Source of the DNA: Gracilariopsis chorda
Lineage: Eukaryota > Rhodophyta > Florideophyceae > Gracilariales > Gracilariaceae
Length of the DNA: 64,000 nt
Direction: 5' to 3'
Assembly (NCBI GenBank): GCA_003194525.1
Contig: NBIV01000050.1
Location: forward strand, 62,001-126,000
Part shown: piece after piece, positions 31,550 to 41,461 of the stretch
Layout of the letters: each line of letters starts with the position of its first letter
Numbering within the stretch: the first letter of the stretch is position 1
Notes under the pieces: generated by a model
Told to the model about the DNA's origin: nothing
What the model saw: the letters and a program-made list of their open reading frames with translations, nothing else
Database searches by the model: none
Program-made: the position numbers and the translations under genes

Positions 31550-33223
31550 ATGTCTCACTCTCCTCCCCTTCCTGGTTCGCCAGACCATCGATCCGTTTGT
31601 TATTCCACTCGCTCACGAGACACGCCTTCGATGAACTCGAATCTCCCGCTGTACGTGAACACTCCGACTCCTGGTGTCGCTTCCGGTGGCCCGGCTCCCT
31701 ACTCTCAGACTGCGCTGTTGCCGGCTCGCAACTCCTCCCAACCTTCCAACAACGCGGTCGTCCGCCCTCCCCGTTTGGGTAATCGCTCGTTCCCGAACCC
31801 ATCGGACTTCGTCGGGCTTTCGCCTATCGATCATCCTGCCATCTTCGCAGAAGCCCCGTGTTTCGATCCACACTCCGTTCGTGACGATGAGGTCATCAAT
31901 CGATACGTGGTGGCCGGACGTCTTCCTGACGGTCTTCCTTTCTTCGCGATTTACACGGATGATTGGCTGGCGCATTGTGCGCTTCCTGATCATGCGATAT
32001 CGCGCTTTGGTAACGAAACCATCGGGCAAGCCCACGTGTGCTTCACCAAGCTGATTTACCAGCGCCTTCGACGTGTTATCGGAACTGTCCCTCTGGACGA
32101 TGCTTACGAATTCGACGCCTGGGCAGCCAGAACGAACGGTGAGGCGTACGCATACTGCGACAACCTCGGAGACCTCCAGACCCGTCGTTGGCGGGGACTC
32201 CGCGATGTTTGCCAGGAGGCCCTGTGCTTCACCCAACCCTTACTTCGCGCGGAGTTCCGCTACTTACGTAAGCGTAACATCCCCTTCCGGGAGAACGCCC
32301 GATGGGAGCGTCGAACCAGGTCCCGAATGGGATATCTCGTCCCATACCAGATGGTGGAAGTCGATCGTGTTCGTCACCGTGCGAGGATTGGGCGCTATAT
32401 TCCGATTCCAGATCACTGGGCTGCCATCGAAGTTCCTCGTGGTTGTGCTGTGGAGCAACCTCCGGTGTTGACGTATCTAGGCTCACACCTGGTGAATGAT
32501 CCGTATTGCGGTCTTTGGGTCGTGGCATTCACGGAATTCATCGCGAAGATGGCAGTCTACATCCTTTGGGACGCTTACGACGTATATCGGATTTGGTATA
32601 TCAGCCCCTTGGCTCGGCAATACGCGAGGTCACTCGACTTATCCGTTGTGCTTGGGTCACGTGCAAACCAGGATGATTTCCGACACGTCCTCGACGTCAT
32701 GGACCAGGTGAACTGGGATCAGGTTCCAACTGAGCAGCAGCAGCGCGGTGAGCGTCGGCGTCAACGTGAGTATTCGCCAGGGCGAACCGCAGAGGCGGGT
32801 GACTTCATTTGGTATGACCCCTGGACGCGCCAGCACATTTCCACAGAACAAGCAGCTCATCTGCGACAGAATCCGAAGCCGTTGCCAACAACACAACCCA
32901 CTGGCTATGCATTCGAGCCGGCACCGGCGCATGTAGATGTCCTTACGGACGAAGAACAGCAGGTGCCGTACGAGAACGAACCATATGAGATGGAGCAAGA
33001 TGTTCCAGTTCCGGAGGATGATGTAGCGGTGGCGCCTCAGCCAGTCGACACCGACTATGCGATGCCTAACGAGGCGACTGTGTCAAGCGAGGTGGAGCTC
33101 GGAATTCTGAGGAGGTTCCTCGAAGACGTGGGGATTCCATCGGTTCTAATCCGAGGTGACCGTGACGGCATGGTTCAAAGTATGAAGCTCCGATTGAGCG
33201 GACAGTCCATGGATGGCGCGTGA
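31550..33223 (+). CDS. Antisense ORF of element B, intact; unknown retrotransposon-encoded protein
   Basis: An uninterrupted frame on the strand opposite gag-pol, in the space between the chromodomain stop (33369) and the 3' LTR, so it is not a shadow of another gene. The ATG at 31550 gives 557 residues; an in-frame ATG at 31427 inside the LTR would give 598. Homologous frames occur in elements A (43282-41462) and C (54007-52185), with shared blocks such as CQEALC, LRAEFRYL, PPVLTYLGS, a GDFIYFDPW/GDFIWYDPW motif and a C-terminal helix RFL..VG. The N terminus is Ser/Pro-rich, the centre (about 110-440) looks globular with many Trp and Tyr, and the tail is acidic. No transmembrane segment, zinc finger or catalytic motif is evident, and I recognise no family. 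Confidence 0.8.
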   Translation: MSHSPPLPGSPDHRSVCYSTRSRDTPSMNSNLPLYVNTPTPGVASGGPAPYSQTALLPARNSSQPSNNAVVRPPRLGNRSFPNPSDFVGLSPIDHPAIFAEAPCFDPHSVRDDEVINRYVVAGRLPDGLPFFAIYTDDWLAHCALPDHAISRFGNETIGQAHVCFTKLIYQRLRRVIGTVPLDDAYEFDAWAARTNGEAYAYCDNLGDLQTRRWRGLRDVCQEALCFTQPLLRAEFRYLRKRNIPFRENARWERRTRSRMGYLVPYQMVEVDRVRHRARIGRYIPIPDHWAAIEVPRGCAVEQPPVLTYLGSHLVNDPYCGLWVVAFTEFIAKMAVYILWDAYDVYRIWYISPLARQYARSLDLSVVLGSRANQDDFRHVLDVMDQVNWDQVPTEQQQRGERRRQREYSPGRTAEAGDFIWYDPWTRQHISTEQAAHLRQNPKPLPTTQPTGYAFEPAPAHVDVLTDEEQQVPYENEPYEMEQDVPVPEDDVAVAPQPVDTDYAMPNEATVSSEVELGILRRFLEDVGIPSVLIRGDRDGMVQSMKLRLSGQSMDGA

Positions 33224-33368
33224 TTCCCTTAGCTACCCTCCTCTTCGGGGCCTCGTCCCGTTGTAGCTTGTGGTGAACACAGTAAATGTTGTGAGTTCTT
33301 CTCATTTTTCTTTCTTGTTTCCTAGTCTTCGTATTTCCACGCTTCCAGCTTCGTGTTCTAGGGGATTC

Positions 33369-36300
33369 CTATTGTAGTAAGGCGATCTCGGCGGATGAGA
33401 TATCAACGGGTAGGGGTAGACGCTTTCGTCGATGATAGCGCGTTATGTGTGTACGAGGTAAATGCCAGATAGGCTCCCAGGTGTCCTGGCTTGGCGGGTA
33501 GCAGTACCAGCGGCACTTGTACTTCATGAGGCCATCCTCGTCCAGAGCGTGAGCCACGATGCATTCCAGTACGCTTTCTTCCACGTCACCGCGTTCGACG
33601 TAGTCTTCCCGCACGGCTAGGCGGCGTGGTTCGTTCCGGTTCTCCGGGCCACTATCTTTAACCGACTTTTGGTCTCTCCCTTCTCCCGCGTTTATCGCGT
33701 TTCTTCTGTTATTAGCTATTACGGTGGTCCGTGTTACAACTCCCTGCCGTGGAGGTGATCCAAGGTTCTTACTTGATTCCGGTTCGGGCCGGTTGGTCGG
33801 CGAAGACGGAGCTTCTATGCCTACCGTACGCCTAAGTGTATCCCATGTGGGAGCTGTTCTGTTTTTCGAACCAACCTCGTCCTCTTCGTGCGCATCCACG
33901 GTTACCTCCGTTTCCTTCAGCGGGGTGTAATCGGCTTGCCATGTGCGGTTGGGTCCGCGGATACCATCTTCTCCGGATGGAGGTCAACTGTGGACGAGTC
34001 GGAATTTTCCGGGTTTCCCGGGCGGCTATTGTTAGCTCCACTCTTGTCGGGGCTCCCCAGTTTCTCCTGTCCGTTACCAACGGCTGTCAGGGGTGCGTCG
34101 TTGCACGGCACTCCGGTGACGTCACCTTGGTGAACAGTTCTCGGTTTGTCGATTATTCCACTGATCCTGCTGTCAGGGTGCCGCTCGGGAAGCGCCGTGG
34201 GGGGTCCACTGTCAGACGGACCAGTCGTGATGTTCGGCGCCCATGGAGGCGGAATGTCAGCCAATCCCTGTTCATCCAGTGGCGTCGACTGTAGCTCCCG
34301 CCCCGTGTCTTCACGGCTTGTCATTGGGGGTTTTCCGATCGCTTCCCGCTCTGGAGTGTTCTCCGACTGCCTTGGGGCTAAGACAACGCGGTCGCGCGAT
34401 AGCCGTTCGACGTCATCGTCTTTTTTCACGACCACCGTCTCCGAGTTCATCTCGATCACCGTGAAGTGTCCCGTAGTAATCGGGGACAGCTTATGACGCC
34501 CTTGTTGATATTTGCGGCCCTCCGCAGTAGTGACGTCTGGCTTTTCCACACGTACAAAAACGTAGTCCCCAATTCGGATGTCCTATCGGTGGGCCCGTAG
34601 AGCGCGGTCGTAATTCCGCTTGTAACGCAACTGGGCCTTCTCCATTTCCACCGCAGCTTGTTCTGCCCTGTGGCGGAGTTTGTTCCTCCACTGGAGGTGA
34701 AATTGAGCCGGCTCCGGCGTGTCTGTTCCATCCGATGGGAACATCCGCAAAGGTAGTGCCGGAGGGCGGCGACTAAAGACCAGATCAAATGGAGCTATCT
34801 TCGTTGTCGAATGGACCTGCGTATTATACGCGTAGCACAGCGTATCTGTGTATAGGTCCCAGTCCTTGGGGTGATCTTCAACGAACTGCCGTACAGCGGC
34901 GATTAGGGTGCGGTTGTAACGCTCCACTTGACCGTTAGTCTGCGGATGATAGGTCGTGGTGAACACGTTCTTCACGCCCAGGATGCGACACACGTCCTGG
35001 AAGAACTTCGCAACAAATTGCTTCCCATTATCTGACAACAGAGTTTCCGGAGGGCCATAATTGTAAACCTATTCTTTCACGAAGGCACGTGCGATCACGG
35101 CTGCAGAAATCCGCTTCAGCGGGACCGTTTTGACCAGCTTAGAAAAGCGATCCGTGATGACCGGTAGGAAACAATTCCCTCGCGGTGTGCGAATGAGCTT
35201 CCCAAGGATGTCAATACTGACGTATTCCAGTGGCGCTATCGCCGGAAATAGCCTCAATGGGCGTTTCTTCTTCCACAGTTTGATGCGACTCTTCGCGCAC
35301 GAAGTACAAAGTTTAGCTGTCGCATGGCAATCCATCGCCAGGGTTGGCCAGTAAAAGTCCCTACGAAGGGTTAAGTATAACTTTGTCCCGCCTGGGTGAC
35401 CAGAGAGCTGGGAGTAGTGGGCTAGGTGTAGTACTCTCCCTTTTAGAGACTGTGGGATCACAATCTGGTGCAACGCTTCCACTGAGCGTGTCACGACGCC
35501 GTGGTCGTCGAAATAAAAGGGCAACCCTTCCCCCCCGTTAAGGCGCGAGCGGATTGCCGCGCAAAAAGGGTCCTTTTGTTGCTCTGCGAGGAGTTCCTCA
35601 AAGGGGATACGCTCGAGCTGCTCCGATGGTTCGGTCTCTGTGGATTGGGTGACCAATACATTGAAGGCGTCCTCCGTGTCGTCTGAATGATCAATGGGGC
35701 TGTCCAAGTTGTCTCAGTTTTCCGAACTGCCCATTTCAGCCAGTAGGCATGGGATCTCGTCATCCATAGCGACCTGGGTTTGACCCAGTGTTTCTAAGCG
35801 TGACAACGCGTCAGCGTGAACGTTAGCGGAGCCTTTTTTATACTTCACCTGGAAGTCGAATTCGGAAAGGCGTAGTCGCCATCGCATCGAACGCCCGGAA
35901 GGATCCGTTATTGACATCAGCCATCTGAGGCACGAATGGTCCGTGTGGACGGTGAAGGATTCTCCTTGAAGGTAAGGTCGGAGGGTCGTTAGTGCCCAAA
36001 CTACTGCAAGGTTTTCCTTTTCTGAGACTGAGTAGTTGCGTTCCGCTGGTTGCAGCGACCTAGACCAGTAACCGATGGGTTTCCGTTCCCCAGTGGGGTA
36101 CGTCTGAAAGAGGGCACACCCTACTTGATAATCACTGGAGTCATTGTCGACCGAGTAATGTAGATCTTGTTTTGGGAGAGCCAGTACTGGCGCCGATGTT
36201 AGCACGTCCTTGAGCGTTTCAGAGGCGTTCGTCTCGGCTTCCCCGAACTCTTCCAACCTAACCGGTTGGCCTTCCTTCAAGATTGCGTTGAGAGGCGCGG

Positions 36301-38071
36301 ATATATGTGAGTATCGCGGGACGAACCGTCGATAGACGTTACAGACTCCTAGGAATGATCGCAGTTGTGTCTGCGTGGTCGGCGGGATCATTTTGCGGAT
36401 TGCCGCCGTGGCCACCTCGTCCATCTCCAGGCGACCTGGTTTGATCAGGTGTCCCAAATACTTGACCTTATCCGCGAACCATTCGCACTTCTTGAGCTTC
36501 AGGGTGATTCCTGCTTCCTGTAACTTCTTCAGAACCTCTTCTACGTCCACGAAATGGTCTTCCATGTTCTTACCAAAGATAATAATATCGTGCAGATAGA
36601 CGAGGCAAGTCCTCCACTTATACATCGATAGGATGATATCGATAGTAAGTTGGAACGTGGCTGGGGCGTTGGTGAGTCCAAAAGGCATGCGATTAAAACG
36701 GTATAGACCGGCATGGCATACAAACGCAGTTTTGTCGCGATCTTCTTCCGCTATTGGCACTTGCCAGTAACCCCAATTCGCGTCGAGCGTGGTGAAGACG
36801 ATGGCCTCACCAAGACTGTCGATGCACTCATCCATCCTGGGGAGCGGGTAAGTCTCCGGTACGGTAACAGCGTTTAGCTTCCGGTAGTCCATGCAGAAGC
36901 GTAACGAACCATCCGCCTTCGGAGCGAGGACCACTGAGGACGCCCAAGCCGATTGGGTGGGTTCTATTACCCCTTTTTTCAGCATGGAGTCCACATGTTC
37001 CTGTTCGATCTGTCGAGTCTGCGGTCCAGCACGGTATGGATGCTGCGCAATGGGCCGGGTGCCCGGTAGAAGGTCGATATGGTGCTCGGTAGCGGTGACC
37101 TCACCTAACTTTCCGCTCCACATAGGAGAATACTTCCGTAGTAAACTACGTAGTCGTTTCCTATACTGTTCCGGAATGAGGGCCAGATCGATGTCGTCCA
37201 CCGAAGGAGAGTCAACTGTGGTCAGCCTGTTTGGGTTCTGCTCCATTGTATGACTGACAACTGGTGACCCAGATTCGCCTTCATTCTCTGCTTGCAGATC
37301 CTCGGCTGGTAGCGAGACTCCAAGTACCTCCGCCAACTTAACGTGGGTCGGTATTATTACCGTGGGATGTGGCAGCGCATTCCCAATGATTTGGTTCTTG
37401 AAAAGCCTCACCGGCGAGGTGCTAAAGTTGGAGACCAACATCCGAAAGGGTACGTCTGGCGTAACTTGAGCGACGCCGTTAGCGGCTTTCACTGCGGACA
37501 TTTCGTCTACCTTAGAGATTGGCTTTATCATGACCAGCCCGTGTCGCTTTGTTACGAACGTTATCCATGTCTGTGACTGCGGAGTTAACTCCACCTGCTT
37601 CTCTACCCTAATCTTAGGGGATACTCTGCCCTTAGCGGCGTTGTGTTGCGACGGTAGTGCCACCTGGCCCTTGGTTAACCTCGAATGTCGGATAATCGGT
37701 ACCAATGTGCCATCAACCATTTCGACCTCTCGAGTCCTGGGGCGAATACCCTCTATGAATCTATCACAGTAATCACAGCCCAGAACCACTGGTACTGCAA
37801 GGTGCTCGCACACCACGAATTTCACGAGAACGACGTGATGTCCTAACCTGACGACCATCCGTATAGTTCCACTTACTGTCAATCTGTTCCTATTTGCGTC
37901 CCGGATATCCGGTAGTGTCTCCTGAACAATTCCAGGCGTGTCCTCCGGGGATAACTCCAATTTTCTGATGAAGTTCAGCCCAGCGCCGGTGTCCAATACG
38001 GCCAGTTTGCGCCATAGGAGAGTCTTAGTTGCGCCGATATCGGCATATACCTTATAATTTCGTTTCGCCAT
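33369..38071 (-). pseudogene. pol of element B: protease, RT, RNase H, integrase, linker, chromodomain
   Basis: Starts MAKRNYKVYADIG (ATG 38071; the frame is open to 38149). Order: retropepsin (VLDTGAGLN), RT (DTLDANWGYW region; catalytic box reads YLHD, see findings), RNase H (HTDHSCLRWLM, ADALSRLE), integrase (HLAHYSQLSGHPGG, C..C, IDILGKL, LSDNGKQF, TNGQVERYNR), GPY-like region (RDRVVLAPRQ), linker, chromodomain (YKCRWYCYPPSQDTWEPIWHL, about 33500-33420). Defects: TGA at 35714-35716, TAG at 35069-35071, TAG at 34583-34585, and a frameshift between about 33900 and 33919. The first 811 codons are uninterrupted. The gag and pol frames differ and are separated by about 216 nt. Confidence 0.92.
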
Positions 38072-38286
38072 CACCAAGATGTCGTCGCTACGCCTCCCCG
38101 GGCAGACATATCGTCGCCATGGGCGGCGCAGTTCGCAGTCAAACTGCACATTCTCGCTCGTCGTTTGCGACTTCCTTTCTGGCCGCAGAAGTATCTTTGG
38201 CCTCCATTCCCGGGAGCGAGGACTGTCGCCTTCCCCGGCCGGCGTGGCGGGATCGACCTCCGCCGACCTCGCGAGGGCTCCCTCGT

Positions 38287-40431
38287 CTAGTTTCCCGCAT
38301 TCCTCGGGGCGGACGGACCCGCGTTGGAGGGGGTATTCCTCACCTCATGAGAACGTCTTTGTAATGAGGGTGGGGGCCTCTGCGGGGCCCTCTGCGCGTT
38401 ATCAGTGGCCTTCCACGACTTTGCGTTCCAATACGCGTTAGCGGGAATCCTGTCTCGCTCCTCTGCTGTCAGAGACTCATAGTTCGAGACAATCTTGTAC
38501 AACTCTCTGGCAGTGAGAAGGCATTCGGGGGCTGTATGATGCTTCCCATAGCAGAAGTAACAAATAAGGGCTTCCTTAGCGCTCGTTGGCGGTACCGCCG
38601 TAGGACGATACGCCAGCTGGTTATTGACCCAACCGGGCTTCTTAGAGGTGAACCCACCCAGTGGGGGAACCATTCCCGCTCTGAGCGGCCCTCGACCATT
38701 GTTCATCAGCATGAGGTCATCCTCGGCATGTGAACCAGTGTTCGGAAGGTCTGACATCGGGACTGATTCCCCTCCTTCGCCCAGGTAGAGGACCGCTTCC
38801 AACTGGTTCTGATCAGCGTTCTGTCTTGGCAGGGTAGAAGCCCTAGATTCCGCAGAGGACTGCATCAACATGGCGGCTGCTTTGACTCCGCGCTTGGGGG
38901 TTTCCTTACGGATCTCCGTGGAGCTCAGTCGACGTGTGCCATCAGAGCGAGCACGAACGGCATCGCCTTCCGCCTGTGCAAATTGGACCAGTTCCAAATA
39001 GGTCATACGTCCGTGCCGTTCACGATAACGAATCACCAAGGACTTGGTTGCCGCAGTTAACCCATCTGCGAATAGTGACATCTTCTCTTCAGTCGAGTAC
39101 ACATTCCCACATCTTGTGGCTGCCTTATTCAGCCTCGAGCTGTACTCCCTCTTGTCCTCTAGGGGTTTCTGTACCACGCTTCGAAGGGCGTTGGTTGCCT
39201 CTCGAATCGCGTTGGAAGTCGCGTAACTCCTCAGTAAATACTGAACTGCCTCTGGCCAACGGCACACACCACCTTCATCCGAAGATAAGGAGCCGCTGAC
39301 GGCGCGATACTGTTCCAGGGCGAGCCCGACAAGGAAGTGGGGAAGAGCCAAGAAAGCCTGAGATTCGCTGATCTCCAATGTATCCGCCTCCGTCACAAAA
39401 CGGGAAAGGAAGTCAAACACCATAATCGGGTCCTTCCCGTCAAAACTTAAATCGTCGGCGCCGACTTTCATTCGCCGGATGTGATCCTTTACCTTGGCGG
39501 TTTCGTGACCAGTTCATTTCGACTTCCTGATCTTCAGGCGATATAAATGATAGTTGAGGATCCTCTTATAGAGGGAGTTCGTGCAGGACAGGGGTTTGAG
39601 TCCCTTATGACGCGGGCCCATTCTCCGTCGGGCTAAAGCCGTTCCTCGGCGCCCCTTTCGCCCTCGACGATCACCGTCATCACTCGAGCTTTCGTCAGTA
39701 GACGTTTCAGAATCGGAAGGATCCGAATCAGAGTAGTCACTTTCGGAGTCCTCTGTGTCTGAGTGTCGGCGCTTCCTCCTCGAAGACTTCTTCTTCTCCT
39801 TAGAGTTCGCCTTACTCGAGTGAACCTCTCCCGCTTGGGTCTCGGCCGGGGGCTGGTCTTCAGCGACTGCCATCGCTCCGGAGGGCGGTTTGGCCGCCGA
39901 CTGGGCTATAGCATTTTCCAACCGCTCCAGACGTGGGTTTACACGGGTGAGGACTTCCTCAACACTGACAGGCATAGCTGGAATGGCAGAGGTGGCCCTC
40001 TGGGCTTCCAGGACTCCGTTCAAGTCTTCCCGGAGGGTCCGTACCGACTGATAAATGTGCTCCTGGGGGGCTTCGCGGGGCTTGAGGACTGCGGCCTCAG
40101 CCTGAACCAACTCGAGTGTTGAACTAACCGAAGTTAATCTTCTTTCCAATTCTTCCAGACGGAACTTCTGTGTCTCAGATTCCGTACGGAGAAGCTGCAA
40201 CTCAGCGCGTAACACATCCTGACTCACAGGGGGCGTAGGCACCGGGTTGGTAACTTCCAATTGAGCCGTGGTCGGCGTAGGGACCTCGGAGGCGACTCCA
40301 GGAGTTCCCGTAGACCGAGAACGAGCTCGAGCCTGCTCATATAAGCGGTTGCCGGCCTCTGTAAAGGTGGCTAGGCGGGCTGTTGATGAACCCAGTTTGC
40401 CGGAGCCGGACTCGCTCCTAGTTGTCGTCAT
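38287..40431 (-). pseudogene. gag of element B (one in-frame stop)
   Basis: ATG at 40431 (MTTTRSESGSG). The N-terminal 200 residues are helical, with a likely coiled coil (LLRTESETQKFRLEELERRL). A strongly acidic/Ser stretch follows (DSESDYSDSDPSDSETS), then Arg/Lys-rich RRGRKGRRG, a capsid-like region (FLALPHFLVGLALEQY, VQYLLRSYATSNAIRE) and one CCHC knuckle CYFCYGKHHTAPEC. The only disruption is TGA at 39514-39516 (context AAA TGA ACT), possibly CGA to TGA. The frame is the same on both sides of the stop. Confidence 0.88.
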
Positions 40432-40563
40432 GGGAGTTCCCAAAATCGGGTTGTCCAAACAAAGAAGGGGATCCTAGCGAGCTGGACCAGAACTGAATAA
40501 CAGGTTGCCAAAAACCGTACAACAACCCGAAATGTCGGTCACAAGTCACTCGATCCTAGGCTT

Positions 40564-40579
40564 CTAAGTCGGGAGACCA
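40564..40579 (-). other. Primer binding site of element B
   Basis: In element sense, AAG after the 5' LTR then TGGTCTCCCGACTTAG, matching the sites of elements A and C. Confirms that the right-hand LTR is the 5' LTR. Confidence 0.7.
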
Positions 40580-40582
40580 CTT

Positions 40583-41116
40583 TGTGGTATACCCACTACG
40601 GCCAAGTGGCCACTCGGTAGCAGTGTGGGTATCCGCAGAGAACACCCCAAGGGAGGGCAGGTTGTGCGTGCCTTGCGAGCAAAGTAACAGGGAGCCTTGG
40701 CGAGGTGTGGCCGTTAACGGCGAGTTGTATGTATCAGTGGTTGACACCCACGAGAGTTGTAGCTAGCCCGGAGGTCCGGTTAAGGCTCGCGAGTCTAGGA
40801 ACTCAAGTGGTCGTCGAAGCTTGTCTTCTCTTTACTGTGAGCTCGCCCACCGGCGTCGGCTATGTATAGCCGGCGGCCAGGCGCCTCTAAAATAGCAGCA
40901 TAAATATATAAATAAATAAATAAATATCCCGATAACTCGGTGCAAGCGCCGTGGCAAGCCAACCTCCAGAACAACCCAGGTCGGCAACGTGTACAGCGGC
41001 GTCGCTACTCATATATCTCCGGCTACCCCGGTCCCCTATGCTTAGTCACATATGAGAACAATCCCCCTACTTAGCGGTGAAACCGCGTCGGCGCGAAAAA
41101 CGCTGCGGATACTACA
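40583..41116 (-). repeat. 5' LTR of element B (534 bp)
   Basis: Plus-strand ends TGTGGTATAC and GATACTACA, followed by the target duplication GTATT at 41117-41121. Nearly identical to the left LTR but without the 20-bp duplication. Confidence 0.95.
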
Positions 41117-41121
41117 GTATT

Positions 41122-41271
41122 CTACAATACCGCGTCCGCTGGTACGGGTATGACCCCAGTGGGGATACGTGGGAGCCAATCGAACACCTCCCACGGTCGC
41201 AGGTCGTGCGATACCACCGTCAAACGGAAACTGCAGCTCCAGCCACGCTGGTAAATGCCCAAGGTGGGTAA
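41122..41271 (+). pseudogene. Second half of the element A chromodomain
   Basis: After the GTATT duplication the frame continues as LQYRVRWYGYDPSGDTWEPI and EHLPRSQVVRYH, exactly the part of the chromodomain missing at 30937; element C has the uninterrupted version at 51840-51960. Aromatic cage candidates (Tyr/Trp of RWYGY, W of DTWEPIEHL) are kept. Ends at TAA at 41269-41271. Confidence 0.9.
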
Positions 41272-41461
41272 CGTTGCCGCGCGAGCAGAGGGCGATAGGA
41301 AAGGATAACAAGGCAAGGTCCGTCGAAGACGGGGAACTCAAACAAGAATCACCGTTCTAAACTGGAAAGTTTATCCAAGGGAGCAGCTAGCTCCCCACAA
41401 CACTATACTACACTAGCTGGCGATGCCAGGAAAGAAGAACCAGGGAACTGGACTAGAGGTT

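Larger units (their letters stand above)
30938..41116 (-). mobile_element. Complete Ty3/gypsy chromovirus B (-) nested in element A (TSD GTATT)
   Basis: This 10.2-kb element lies on the minus strand: 5' LTR at right (40583-41116), gag, pol, chromodomain, antisense ORF, 3' LTR at left (30938-31491). It is flanked by GTATT on both sides (30933-30937 and 41117-41121), a perfect 5-bp target duplication. The host sequence that rejoins is the chromodomain of element A. By eye the two LTRs differ at about eight positions in 534 bp plus a 20-bp tandem duplication in the left one, so insertion is fairly recent. Its gag and pol nevertheless contain stops and a changed RT active site. Confidence 0.96.

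Noticed and set aside
38071-38289. Programmed -1 frameshift between gag and pol of element B
   Set aside because: The gag stop (38287-38289) lies 216 nt before the conserved pol ATG (38071), so the two frames show no convincing overlap or slippery site; internal initiation or another mechanism is as likely.
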